Positions 1-11,618 of a DNA stretch of 64,000 nucleotides are shown here, in pieces. A program made the position numbers and the translations under genes. Each line of letters begins with the position of its first letter. The stretch's first letter is position 1. Origin of the DNA: Cordilura impudica (lineage: Eukaryota > Arthropoda > Insecta > Diptera > Scathophagidae); contig OY821519.1 of assembly GCA_963682025.1 (NCBI GenBank), forward strand, positions 65,900,783 through 65,964,782. Reading direction: 5' to 3'. A model generated the notes under the pieces. It did no database searches. It saw nothing but the letters and a program-made list of their open reading frames with translations, and was not told the origin of the DNA.

Positions 1-1119
1 TTCACGAAAAACACAACTTAACACATCTTAATATGGTACTTGTGGTCTACTTACTCCAATAAATATATAAGCATTCATAAGTATTTGAAATATATTATAT
101 ATTTGAATTATACTTTTTATATTGTAAGGATTTCGTTTTTCCATAAATTTTGGCAGTATTTTGAATATCACCATAAAATAAGCTATAATTAGTGCTAACG
201 TGTGAGCATAATTATTCGCTAAAGGTAAATTCGAAGTACGAGGATCTGCAAATTGAAAAATAATGAACTTTAAAGGATATTCCCATATTGCACTTTATTG
301 GAAATTTTTACCACTGCCGCTACTCTTTAAGTGATTCGTTAGTACGTTATATAACAATTTTAATACTAGAAACATTTTCGGCAGCTATTTTAAATTTTGT
401 TTCACTTCGAGAACTAAAAAAGTTGAAAGCTTTTCACATGCTTTTATAAAGTGTGTGTTCCAATTAATTTTTTTTGTTGTTTTTGTATTTATAATGAATA
501 ATGTATAATGTATAATTAATTATAATGTATAATTAATTAATTCGATGAGTTAAAATAAAACAATATTGACAAAATATAGAATTTCATTTTAATCAGCTTA
601 AAGTTAATGAACTTTTTGAGTCAATTTACCGATGTGCGTCTGTTCTTCTGAGTGTCTTGTAATCTTGTGCGCAAATTCCAGCTCGCAACTGAATATATGT
701 TTTAATAAAATATGTTATATAAACCTGTGCCATGGAACGATTGTTCTGACCAAATCTTCATAAAAATGTCCCATACGAGCTCGACTTAAATTACCTTCAG
801 ATTCAGATAATTAAAGATGTCATGAATAAATTTCAAATCACTGTTCCAAAAACAAAGATGGTAATAAAAATTCTAGTCATTCTTTCTTCTCATATAAAGC
901 AGGCCACCGATATTCATTTAAGTTACAAGTACATGGAACTAATAATTTGATGATTTCTTTGGAATTTGGGACTGATTTCAATACGAATTCAATCAGTGAC
1001 AATGGTTTATAATAATTTACTTAATGTTTTGCTAGATATGGAATATATGCATAAAAAATTTCTATTGTTATTAATTTGTGGAGTGCAGATACGAAAAAGT
1101 TCAAAAAAAAAAAAAATGT
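1..1119. other. AT-rich stretch without recognisable gene
   Basis: No open frame resembling a known protein, no RNA gene and no clear repeat boundary were seen. There is a short TAATGTATAAT-type repetition near 495-540. Confidence 0.6.
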
Positions 1120-1617
1120 ACCGATTATGACAATATTTAGTTGTCACATGTATAAACACAGTTTGGAAAAAACTTAAGTAAAGATTGGGAATCAGCTTTA
1201 TGGACTATGACTAAAAATGTTTATTTTTGGACTACTGATTGGTTGCTATAACACACATACATACATCGATATAAATATGATAATTTGGTTCTTACGACAA
1301 TTTTAATCGTTCTGATATTGGTTATTTGTATGGGGGTTAGGTCTGAGCATGCACCGCTTTTCATCAGATTCAGTATCATACATCCTTTGGCCAATAAAAG
1401 TTTATGTATCAACTTTCATCAAAATATATTCATATTTGCCATCTGTAGTTTGACTGTAAAGCTTATATGGACACGCGGACGGACGGACAGACAGACGGAC
1501 GGACGGACATCGCTAAATTTATGATTCTGAGTCGATCGGTATAATTAAAGGTCAAATATTTTTGGCAGTTACAAACATCAGCACAAACTCAATGTACCCC
1601 ACATAGTGGTATGGAGT
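1120..1617 (-). mobile_element. old mini-me/DINE-1-like element copy
   Basis: Shares ordered blocks with the better copies elsewhere in the window: a GATTGGGAATCAGCTTTATGG block, a GGGGGTTAGGTCTGAGCATG block, a GGAC-type microsatellite at about 1470-1508, the TCGATCGGTATAATTAAAG block and the CACATAGTGGTAT end. It lacks the hairpin end, so it is truncated or too diverged there. It is closest to the copy at 40877-41327. The short open frames inside are repeat artefacts. Confidence 0.7.
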
Positions 1618-1969
1618 TTTCATATTCCCGAATTGTATTTTTTTTTTTTAATTTATACCCTTTCACTACAATTGCTAGTTAAAACAAAATCATCATCATT
1701 CAAACTTATTCATCAAATTCAGTACCATTAAAAGGTAATAAAATTTGCCATTTTAATTGCCAATGAAAACTCCCAATTAAAATTGTTCAGAACTTTATTG
1801 TTTCTAATATTTTTTAAATCTCTTATTCCTTTATATAAATAAATCCAGGCACATTAATGGGATCTTTTAACACCTCTTTAATATTTCAGAAATTTATTTT
1901 GAATATAAACAGTTAACAGTCCAGCAAACTCTTTGATATTAAAATTTTTATAAATCAGGAAATAGAGTT

Positions 1970-2140
1970 ATCTCGTATCTAGTGTTTCTAGTGTATTTTG
2001 TACAATTTTGGATTTTGTTTTAATGGTATATGCACAGACTGCTGTTGTTAATGGTTGTAGCACGGACATTCACCATGAGGAGTGTACGGTATTCAAATAT
2101 AGATGTCGCAGCTTTATTTAGTATAAAATTTTAAACATGC
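1970..2140 (+). repeat. dispersed repeat, copy 1 (partner at 8625-8800)
   Basis: The block containing TTTGGATTTTGTTTTAATGG, then a GTAGCA block, an ACCATGA block and an ATAGATG block recurs in the same order near 8655-8765. Family unknown; no coding seen. Confidence 0.55.
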
Positions 2141-3050
2141 CTGGGAGTTTTTCATTGGTAAAGGCTCGAAAAAGTTAAATAGTTTCTTAACTTTTCCGTG
2201 ATATATAAAATGCATGTGATTAACCCTAGAATGGTAAACATATTTTTTTACTCTTTAATGGTAAACTTAGCCTGTGAGGCGACTTTTATAAAAAACTAAC
2301 ATTTCAGCTTAACAAAAACAAAAATATATTAAAACAAAAACATATTTACTACATGTTTGGTAACAAAAATAAACAAAAGACAATTAATATTTTAAATTTC
2401 TTAAACATATTGTAGGCATATTTGTATATATCGCACCTGTACATTTAAAGTAAGTCAACTCAAAATTTACAAATTTTCAGTATAGGCAAAAAACCGTTTT
2501 TATATTTACTAAAAAATTTAAAAACAGTTGTTTCATTGTAAAGAATTGCAAATAATAAGTAAACAACAGTAGTTGTTTTGCGATTTTTTCAATGATCATC
2601 AAAAATAACAAGTTTTTTGGGTGCAACTCAAAATATGTCTATTTAGTTGATTCTAAAGAAGATACTCTTCTAACACAAAGAGGGTTACAACTGTATTTTT
2701 TCTGCGAAAGGCTAGAATAAACGACGTAAAATACATAGGATAGATATGACCACTGTGTATCGTTTTCTTGCAAAAAGTGAAAATTGAAAAATTTTTAGTT
2801 GACTCACTTTATTTTAATCAATGGTATGAAGAGATCTTTTAAAAAAAATCAAACAAATAAATATAAATCAGTTCAAGATCAAAAAAGACTCTTGTATCTT
2901 GTAGATCTTAGATCTAATTAACATATTTAAAAATAATATAAAGCTTATAGCTTAAAAAGAATTGTGTAAAGCAAAATAAAATTTTTGGTTTTCCACCTAC
3001 TTTTTTACATCACATTGCTAACATTAAGTGATCTGTGCTCTTAACAGTAA

Positions 3051-3276
3051 GTTTGCTTGTATTTTGCGCAGAAATGTATTCCCATACGCTTCCATTTCGG
3101 AGGACAGAAATCGCATATTGGCCTTTTGCCCTCGTTTATACTTGGTTCATCTGTATCATCGTCCTCACTATCATCTGAATTGAAATTTACTTCCAAATCG
3201 TCTTCAAGTTCACTTCCATCTAGCGATATATCCTCCAGCCTTTTTAGTAGATGCGCTTCAGAAGTAGTTATCTCAA
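3051..3276 (-). pseudogene. piggyBac transposase relic: acidic N-terminus joined to C-terminal Cys motif
   Basis: Read on the minus strand, an open stretch runs from about 3276 to a stop near 3051. It begins with a LLKRLEDISLDGSEL-type leader, continues through an acidic run rich in Asp and Ser (SDDSEDDDTDEP), and ends with ICDFCPPKWKR and HFCAKYKQTYC. Acidic N-termini and a C-terminal C-x2-C ... C-x2-C ring-like motif are typical of piggyBac transposases, but here they are contiguous. The whole catalytic DDD core is therefore missing, and one cysteine of the second pair appears to be Tyr. This fits an internal deletion derivative. Assignment rests on motif layout plus the piggyBac-type ends around it; I infer no function. 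Confidence 0.6.
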
Positions 3277-3667
3277 AAAACTATAAAAATTACACGCAAA
3301 CTCTAATTTTTTGCAAAAAAAAAAAAAAAACGAAAAAAAAATTCACTAATGAATATGTAAATTAATTTCCTGCCCAATTCCGACAAATTATTGAAACAAA
3401 GATTTAATGCTAGTACTGAATTTATTTTAACATTTTAATTTTTAATATTTTAACTTATTTAATTTTACTATTTTCCAAACTATTCATAAAGTGTATTATT
3501 TTACAAATTACTCATAAAGTTTATTTAAATGTTTTACAAAAAATTTATCTCGCTATGCAAGCTGAGTTGAATGCCGAAATTGAACTGACTATTGTTATCC
3601 AAATAAAGAGGTCTACAACTTCATGAAAAGTTTTAGCAAAGACAATTTTGCTTATCAGCAAAATGGA

Positions 3668-3908
3668 GTCACATTTCATGTGAACGGAAAGGTAAAAGCA
3701 ACAATGCAAGGTAGCGTCTGGGGCAAGTTAAATATTTTAACTTTAATATTTTTTTATTGCGCGTGCAGCGCTCATTTTTAGAGAAATATTTTGGGGTTCA
3801 CATTTCATGTGAACGAAATATTAAACAAAATGCAAGATAGCGTCTGCTATGAATTAAATTTTTTAATTTTAATGTTTTTTGTTGCGCGTGTAGCGCTAAT
3901 TTTGCAAA
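3668..3908 (+). repeat. two tandem ~128-bp units with palindromic core
   Basis: Two successive units share TCACATTTCATGTGAACG, a GCAAG.TAGCGTCTG block and a TTGCGCGTG.AGCGCT block. The palindromic TTCACATTTCATGTGAA part could be a protein-binding or hairpin site inside the piggyBac relic. Confidence 0.6.
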
Positions 3909-4319
3909 TATTGTAATTTTGCCAGGAATTTGGCATAATTGCACTTCCGTACCTTAACTTGTACAAAAGAATGATCTTTATTGGTAAACTTCGCCTCACA
4001 GACGACACACGTAGTTATATATCAGCAATGCAACATAGCAGCACAACATGCGTCTGTGCATAAGCTCATACAATACCCAAATGAATTAGCAGAAGCGCAC
4101 GCTTTGATACGAGTGAGCGATTGGGAAATATCGCAAAAAAATTGCTTTGCCTCACAGGCGATGTTTACCATTCGAGGATTAAACGTGTATTTAAACATTG
4201 TATATATATTTTTAAAAGTGTTGTACATATGTATTAATTTTTGTTAATGTCTTAACATTTTATATATATGTATGTGTTATCTATTAGCTATTATTACACA
4301 TGTACGTAGCAAAAATAAT

Positions 4320-5620
4320 TTGTTACGGTGAAGTAATCAGTTAGCTTATTCTGATGGAACTTTTTATTCGAATGCGATTTTACGATGTCCGATCGTAGTT
4401 CGACAAGCTGTGAAATATGTTTGTTCGAGAACTCCATTCATTCCATTTGATCAGCGTACAATCAGGCGCAAGTCTTGCCAACTATTGTTATGTCGTTTCG
4501 AATATACGATTATAAAAAGGGTCCGTAGGAAATAGCACCAACATCGTCTTCGCCATCAAACTGATGACTATCCAAATTCAGCAATTTATGTCATGCTTTT
4601 TGTAAAACGCTTTGAATGCACTTATCCCATGACGAAGATCGTGATTTTGCAATAATACGTGAATTTGCAGGCCTCTTGAGCCACAATGGACGCCAATAAC
4701 TGATTGCGATAACAAAGTGAGACTTATTGGATTCTGGTCCACACAAAAAATGTTTCCATCATCAGAGCGAAGTTCTTTAATAGGCGAGTGCGCTTAACAA
4801 TGATCTAATAGAAGAATGGCATATGAAGGAGAGCTGTTTTGAGGACTAAAGCGACTTACCTATAAAAACAAATCGAAATTTATTTTTTTAGTTTAAAATC
4901 GCTTATGAATAAAATCATTTAGGCTGCCATCCATGCATTTGCAGAATAATCGGAGGAATCGCGGCTTGGCAGCCTTCCCGATCACAAAAGCTTAAGATTG
5001 TATGACCCTTCTGCATTGGCGCATAACATAAATGTAACTCTTTCTTTACGTATTTTTCTGCCTGGAAACGTACCTTTTATCAGGAAGATATCACAAAAAG
5101 ACGCCAGACCCATCAGTGTGGCATAGTTGTTCATTTGTATTTTCATTGCATAAATTTTTGCCCACAAAGCATAAATATATGGAGTGATTGTTGACATGTC
5201 GCTAGTTAAAATTTCACCACTGGCCTTAAGAATTCCCCTTTCATACCGACGCTTGAATTTCTAAAACCGACATTTAATTTCTATAGAGTCATTTGGAGTT
5301 TTATCTGGATAGATTTGTCCAAAAACTTTCTTAACCTTCTCAGCTTTCTCAGTTCATCGCGTTGATCTAAGAACCATTTGTACAGCTGTTTCTCGAAATC
5401 CACGTATTATGCATTATGTAAAGTTTTTCTCTTAATTTCGTTACGTGTACATCATAAAAGTTTGCTTTGTGTCTTTTAATTTTTGAAATTGGAGCTTCAG
5501 TAACATGAAAATCTGTGGCCTATCGATTAGCAAAAAGGCCTTCACCTATTTTTTTCAAATCTTGTATTTTGGCTTACGTGCTCTGACATTGTTGCGATCA
5601 AAACAAGCAACTCATGCGTG
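4320..5620 (-). pseudogene. pogo/Tigger-type transposase pseudogene
   Basis: The minus strand has scattered frames that line up with a CENP-B/Tigger-type DDE transposase. The clearest is KERVTFMLCANAEGS at about 5000-5060, the usual strand after the first catalytic Asp. It is followed after a frame change by VIGKAAKPRFLR. Near 4760-4800 an LLLDHC.AHSPIKEL stretch resembles the second catalytic motif. Many stops and frameshifts break it, and no continuous frame exceeds 71 residues. It is oriented within the TA-flanked element 2161-5824, whose TIRs fit the same superfamily. Confidence 0.6.
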
Positions 5621-5826
5621 CAAACATATTATATAAGTTTACGTATGTATGTATTCGCAAGAAATATATAACGGTAAATGCCGTTAAATTTTTTTTTTCT
5701 ACCCATGTGTATAGCACTACATAATTAAAAAGCACTTAACATTTTAGACACCCGTGTGGTGACTGAAAACTGCTAAACTTTTCCGTATACTTAACTTTTG
5801 CGCGTCTTAACTTTTACGAGCCTCTA

Positions 5827-6835
5827 CTTCAATACTAAATTTAATTTTAACCAATTGTAATGAAATGGAACAGTGGCATTGATATTAATTAAATTTTAAT
5901 ATAATAGGCGAATATATTATTTGAAATACTAAGCACATCCAATATGAACTTTAAAGCGAGTTGCGTAAGGCAATCTCACTCAAAGATTTTTTAATGACAT
6001 AATTATGAAGTAACATTATTCCAAATCGTTTTGAAAAAAGTTGCATTAAAAACTCGGGCGCTTTGCGAGATTTTTCCGTTTCAAAAATGCAGAACATTTA
6101 TGTCACATAAGGTATTTCTTTTTGTTTGCTAATACCTAAGGACCATACTTCGACTGTTCCCAGCTGTTACAGTAAATATAATGATAATAAAGTGTTATCC
6201 AAAACTCAAAACAAGGAAAAAACAATTTTTTTTCCAGTTTTGCTTCATATTGAAGGAATTTTACGTGGACATGGTAATACCCATATATTAAAAAAATTTA
6301 CTAAATAAGCTTTTACCAATCAGAGGACGATTTAATTTATTGTATCGATAAATCAATACATTAGCCTTAGGTCTTAAATAAAGTAAGATCAATTTTATTG
6401 TAACTTCTTTATAAAATGATCTCCCTAATTTCACTTAATTCTATCCAACAACTTACAAGTATGACATATTTTTCTCAATTCATGTTTGTAGACGCATATA
6501 TATTAATGCCCACTTATGTGCTACCATGATTTTTCGACATAAAAATTCGAAGAAATTCATCGGACTGTCAAGTTTTATGAAAACAGCTGCTAGAATAACA
6601 AACAAATTTATTTTGAAATTTATATTTTATTTCCACTTTGCTTTTGTGTACCTTTTTTATTAATATGACCAAAAAAAAAAAAAAAACAACTCTGGTCCGA
6701 TGACAATGACAAGTTGTTAGAAATGTTTCTAAAAATGAAAAAATCATCGGTCTTCGAAAATAAAATCATACAACTATATACTCAAATTTATTTGACATAC
6801 TATCATTGAAGTCTCGGTTGATGATGTTTTTAATG
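5827..6835. other. AT-rich stretch without recognisable gene
   Basis: No convincing coding or RNA feature. A 60-residue frame at 6126-6308 has no recognisable similarity. Confidence 0.5.
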
Positions 6836-8440
6836 GAATTATGCAGTTAAAAATAATTTTAAATTAGATTCAGATGGTTTATGTACCTATTTTTTGAAAA
6901 AGAGTGCTTTTTCTATCGCGTTTTCACTTAAATATATTTTTAATCTATCATTAAAAGAAATAATTTTTATTGATAAGTTGAAATCAACGACATTACTCCA
7001 GTTTTTAAAAATGGTAATAAACATGAAGTTACTAGTTATAGGCCGATACGTAAATTGTCATGCGTTTCTAAAGTTTTTGAATATGTTATTTATAAAAAAT
7101 AATTTTTCTTTTCAAAATCTATTATTTCTCCTTATCAGTATGGATTCTTTTCTGGTAGGTCTACTACGGCCAACTTAACTGTTTTCAGTGAGTATTGCAT
7201 ATCTGCATTGGAACATGGTAGTCAAGCCGATGTGGGTTATACTGACTTTTCTAAAGCCTTTGACAGGGTATCTCATAGTATTCTTTATTATAACTTGCAA
7301 GCAATGGAATTGCATTCTAACTTTCTTATGTGGATAAGATCATACATATCTAATAGAATTTGCAGAGTGTACCTATCTAATATAATTTACATATGTTCAA
7401 ACCTCAGGCAGTGTTGTTTTGGGTCCACTCTTGTTTAATTTGTTTATTAATGATTTCTCTAAGCGAAGGCACGCTTTTTGCTTTATGCTGATGATTTAAA
7501 AATATACTTTCAGATCTCCACCTTTATTGATATATATAATTTACGAAATGATTTAAATAATCTTCATGATTGGTGTTTGGCTAATAAGCTGCTTTTAAAC
7601 CTTTTAAAATGTAGTCATGTCTCTTTTTCTACATCTCGCAATCCAATACCGTCTTGTTTTAGTTTAGGTAGTCACAATTTAACTACTATTGACACAGTAA
7701 CTGATCTGGAATTTGTTTTTGACTCTACAATGTCTTTCATTTCCCATAAAAATTATATAGTACCGAAAGCATATAAAGTCCTTGCATTTATTAGGAGAGA
7801 TTGCTCTGATTTTTCTGATCCTAATACATTAAAATTGACCTACACATCTTATGTTAGATCAAAATTAGAGTATGCTGGTGTCGTGTGGAGTCCACATTGT
7901 GGGAAACACATCTCTCGCATTAAGCGAGTGCAACGTGTATTTCTTAAATACGCTCTCTCGTCAATTAAGTTTGTTGATCCCTTACCCGCAAATGATGTAA
8001 AGGCTTGCTTCTTGGTCTTGAGACTTTAGAACATAGGCGTAGTTTTGAAAGCTTATTGCGTATTTTTGATTTAATTACTTGTGGTATTGATTGTCATGAC
8101 TTACTCTCGCAGATATCTTTTTATGTCCCTCCTAGAATGTTACGTCATAATCATCATATATATAATGTATCGTATCATCGCACTAATTATGCAATAAACA
8201 GTACTTTAAATCGTGCTTATAACGATCTCAATAACATAAATGAAACGGCCGTTAAAAAAATTTGAATCGCATTATTGAATTTTGCACTTCAAAAGAAAGT
8301 TTTAAGTTTGAGTTAATAAATTTATTAAATCAGACATATTTATTTAATTTAGTTATTAATTTTTAATTTAAGTTATAGTCTGTAAGGAACTCTTGTATTC
8401 CATTGACTGAATAAATGAAACGAAATGAAATTAAATTAAA
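6836..8440 (+). pseudogene. non-LTR retrotransposon (LINE) reverse transcriptase relic
   Basis: Successive frames on the + strand give a reverse transcriptase in order. First comes DGLCTYFLKK...FNLSLKE (about 6870-6965), then an out-of-frame SYRPI-type motif (~7030-7060). DFSKAFDRVSHSIL at 7246-7290 is the first catalytic Asp block. LYADDLKIYF at 7481-7510 is the Y/F-x-DD box. A downstream region (to ~8260) contains KLEYAGVVWSPHCGKHISRIKRVQR-type sequence typical of LINE C-termini. The endonuclease domain is absent, so the copy is 5'-truncated. At least two frameshifts split it at ~7440 and ~8010. The 3' end runs into AT-rich GAAATTAAATTAAATG-like simple sequence at 8400-8440. It belongs broadly to the Jockey/CR1/I group, clade not determined. 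Confidence 0.85.
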
Positions 8441-9054
8441 TGATATCATACAGAATATAAATTTCAGGACATAAGCTTTTTACATGATACGACTCTTTCA
8501 TAATACCCGACTTTTTGACAGGTCGTATTACTAAGTGTGATAGTGTAAACTGGCCTTTATCTCACTGGTCGTCATCGGACCATATTTGAACCAAATCCTC
8601 ATACAATACTATATTTGTACGATATTGCTCGTATTTAGAGTTCTAGTGTAAATTTCACAAATTTGGATTTTGTTTTAATGGTGTGTACTCACACTGGTGC
8701 GGTTATTAGGTGTAGCAGAGATATAAACCATGACGTATGTATCATATTGACAAATAGATGGCGCAACTAATTAATTTAATATAAATTTTTCCTTTTATAT
8801 TTTTCGTTGCTCGTTTCATTCATGAAAACTTTGTAATCAATCTACATGTTGCAAAGATGAATTTATTTTGAATTTTTGCATATAAGCTTCTTGTAGACAG
8901 GACCTAGATCTAGTTGCCATACTAATTACTCTTATGAGATTGATTTAAATTGCCGATATATCCAAATTATTACAAACATCTAGATCGTATTTGGTGTGTG
9001 TGTGTGTATTAAGCCTCTTAATAACTAATCCATAAATAATCCACAAGTAAGAGC
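8441..9054. other. non-coding stretch with a dispersed repeat
   Basis: Nothing recognised apart from the repeat at 8625-8800 and a short TG run at about 8993-9008. Confidence 0.5.
8625..8800 (+). repeat. dispersed repeat, copy 2 (partner at 1970-2140)
   Basis: Same block order as copy 1 (TTTGGATTTTGTTTTAATGG, GTAGCA, ACCATGA, ATAGATG). No coding seen. Confidence 0.55.
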
Positions 9055-9215
9055 ATTCTTAATCATAGCACCGATATAAAGCAGCTTCCCGATCTTCACT
9101 TAAGTCTGTCAGATTACAAAAATATTGGGTAGATTTCTTTGAGTTTTGGTTTATATAATTTTTTGCGAAAATATGAGACTTATCTAAATATGGCAATGAT
9201 CGGCCAGGATGGCAC
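9055..9215 (+). mobile_element. mini-me-like fragment
   Basis: Matches the internal block of the copies at 28431-29230 and 54328-55115: a GCAGCTTCCCGATCTTCACTTAA motif (wording partly diverged), then AAAAATATTG and the TGATCGGCC region. Both ends and the microsatellite are absent. Confidence 0.65.
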
Positions 9216-9254
9216 ACCAATTGTGCTATAATAAGAAATTCAGACAACATTTTT

Positions 9255-10412
9255 TTAAGTCAATGTATTTAATGTGTTTTTTTATTGTATAGAAAATTCA
9301 ATGTTATATATATAACTAATTGTTTTTTGAAGATGATTGACCGTAAATGACCTTCATGTTCATTCACGCATATGCGACACCTGATCAGAAAAATATTCAT
9401 TGCGGCCTGAAGGGTTGAAGTCGGGATTGCCCTAATAATTGTTTTAATGGACTGCTTCAATTCAGTCAAATTCCTTGGTTTCGTTTTGTACATCTCTTGA
9501 TTGACATAACCCCTTAAAAAAGTGTGGTGCATTCTGGTCAAGTGATATTTGGGGCCAGCGGAAGTGGAGTTTCTAGATATTAATTTGTTGGGGAATTTTC
9601 GTTGGAGCTCCGCCACAACTGTTCGAGATATGTGTGCAGTTGCTCCATCTTGCTGGAATCAAATGCTGTTGAAACGGATATCGCGCAATTCTGGGTAAAA
9701 AAACTCCTTCAAGATATTTAAGTCACGGTCCCCATTGACTGTCATTGTTACACCGCTTTCTTCAAAGAAGTATGGCCCCACAATGAACTCTGATGAAACT
9801 GTGCAGTTCCGTCCCATGGAGTACTTGCAGATTAGATTCACTCCATATAAGGCAATTTATATTGTCGTTTAGATCAAATTGGGCCAAATCAGACATAAAC
9901 AAGCAATTTAGCAAGCTGTTGTCTCCTTCGGCCATTTTAGTCATTTTTTTTTGGAACAATTCCAGGCGAATAGACAAATCCAGAGGGTTTAACATGCCTG
10001 TAATTTGGAATTTGTGCGGAAACAAGTTTAAGTCATCTTGAATTATCTGTAAAGACCGTCTGCTAATTTGAAACGCTTGGATTTGGCTGTACTGACGATG
10101 CCACAGCCGCGATTGTGTCTTGATCACGAACACAGGGATCTCGATGGCACGGTATTCGTGCGATGCTTCCAGATTCGGCAAACATGTTTACCAGCATCGT
10201 AATGGTCCATCTGCTCGTGGAAGTGCCGCCAAAATGCCCTTTGGATGGAAATTAAGGCCTGCAAAGCATGCTACCGCTGCACTATCCATGCATTTATTTT
10301 AATTAATCTAAATAGTAACCTGCCAAATAAAGAAAAATAAGCCGATTACTCATACAGAAAATAAAGTTATTACGTTTTGTTTTTGTAGCATGATTCGTAC
10401 GCCACCCTGTAT
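9255..10412 (-). mobile_element. mariner/IS630-like transposon relic
   Basis: Encloses the transposase pseudogene. The right end ends in GCCACCCTGTATA, matching an ACAGGGTGGC-type TIR read inward. No matching left TIR was found, so that end is truncated or decayed; it abuts a mini-me fragment. Confidence 0.5.
9269..10310 (-). pseudogene. mariner/IS630-type transposase pseudogene
   Basis: The minus strand encodes a broken IS630/Tc1/mariner-type transposase of the kind common in flies. An N-terminal relic reads QRAFWRHFH near 10230. Then comes SRRSLQIIQDDLNLFPHKFQI at about 10040-10100 (HTH/linker region), the LFMSDLAQFDLNDNINC stretch (degenerate first catalytic block), and VTMTVNGDRDLN at 9720-9755. 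A GATAHISRTVVAEL-like block follows at ~9600-9655. The C-terminus reads LRSIIFKK near 9325. Multiple frameshifts and stops separate these. The family normally has about 340-380 residues, so most of the length survives but not the frame. Confidence 0.8.
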
Positions 10413-11210
10413 AATAATCTTTTACATATTTTGAACACTTAGCCTAGACAGTAAATTTGAGGTTGTCTTGGCTATTTTTTTGCATAAAATTTCTAGCAAC
10501 AATATTTTTGTTGAATTCATTAAGCATTATATATGCTTAATTCTAAACTCTTATTCAGTTTGCTCATCATCGAATATGTATGTATGATTCTTGCAACAAG
10601 CAAACAGAAATGTGTTTACATCGCCGAAGCATATCTATATGCACATGTCCCGTTATAAACATTTTCCCTATTTTTTTAGTTTTTTATATGAAGTTTAATC
10701 AGACTATTTTTACATTTTCGTACGGTATTCTTCAGATATTTAGCAAACCATATTATCTTAATTTTATCCAGGTAAATGATTTATTTATTCTATGAATGAC
10801 GGTGATAATTTTTTCGATGCATTAGAAATGGAATGACAGTGGTGTGCAGGGTATAAAAGTAATAAAGACGCGTTTAAAAGTAAATTTAATTTTTTCATTA
10901 AAAATGGTTTTATGTTATATATATGAATTTAGAATCCTGAAGATGGTATCTAATTGATAGCCAAATATTGGATTAAATAAAGAATTGAATTATAACAACA
11001 ACAATGGCCTCAAGCTTAACTATTTTTATCTAAAAATTACAACAAAAAGGTCGAAATAACAATCAAGTTTATTGTGTAGTAACAATATAATTACTCAATA
11101 TGACCAAGCATTATTAAAATATAATTGTTGATTGTTAACAATTTTGTTCTTCAATATGACAAACTCGTTGCTAAATTTTTTTTGTGTGTTAACAATTTTA
11201 ATTAAAAACA
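10413..11210. other. AT-rich stretch without recognisable gene
   Basis: No supported feature. A 71-residue frame at 10580-10795 shows no recognisable domain. Confidence 0.5.
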
Positions 11211-11618
11211 AATAAGAAAATTGTAGTCGGTCTTAACCGACTATGACTAAGAATTCTCCTATAGGGTTTATTAATGAACTGATAAGAGGATCTAATAAAC
11301 AAACCCAATTTGACCGAGATCTATATGATAATTTGGATATTATGGTAACTTAATTCGATCTCATAAAGGTCAGTTGTATGGGGACTAGGTCTGAACATGA
11401 ACCAATTTTCACCAATTTCAAAAGCATGCCACCAATGGCCGATAGAAGAGTACAATAAATTTCATCAAAATATATTCACACACATATGGACACACAGAAG
11501 CACGGACAGACGGACGTCGCTAAATCGCCGCAGAATGTGATTCTTGTTTGATATAATAAAAGATGAGTTTAGATCAAATATTTTTGGCAGTTACAAACAT
11601 CAGTGGTAAAAGGTATGA
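11211..11618 (-). mobile_element. short mini-me/DINE-1-like copy
   Basis: Begins ACAAATAAGAAAATTGTAGTCGG with the hairpin (GTCGGTC..GACCGAC, one arm diverged). It then jumps by internal deletion to the GACCGAGATCTATATGATAA and GGGGACTAGGTCTGAACATG blocks, with only a vestigial GGACAGACGGAC microsatellite (about 11498-11513). The end AAAAGGTATG is degenerate. Confidence 0.75.

Larger units (their letters stand above)
2224..4178 (-). mobile_element. internally deleted piggyBac-like element flanked by TTAA
   Basis: The left end reads TTAA then CCCTAGAATGGTAAACAT. The right end is the complement (ATGTTTACCATTCGAGGA then TTAA at 4179-4182). TTAA duplication and a CCCTAG start are piggyBac hallmarks. 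A second internal inverted pair (about 2259-2284 against 3983-4008, and the CCTCACAGGCG motif) gives subterminal repeats. The interior keeps only a short coding relic, so the element cannot encode a transposase. Confidence 0.75.
2161..5824 (-). mobile_element. decayed pogo/Tigger-like transposon hosting a piggyBac relic
   Basis: Imperfect terminal inverted repeats (AAGGCTCGAAAAAGTTAA at the left, the complement of GAGGCTCGTAAAAGTTAAG at the right) are flanked by TA at 2159-2160 and 5825-5826, as expected for Tc1/mariner/pogo elements. The right half carries a minus-strand pogo/Tigger transposase relic. A piggyBac-like element (2224-4178) lies close to its left end, so it inserted later. Both termini and coding are heavily mutated, and the outer boundary is less certain than the inner one. 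Confidence 0.5.

Noticed and set aside
3057..3365. 102-residue Ser-rich frame on the + strand
   Set aside because: Reverse-complement shadow of the acidic piggyBac relic on the minus strand.
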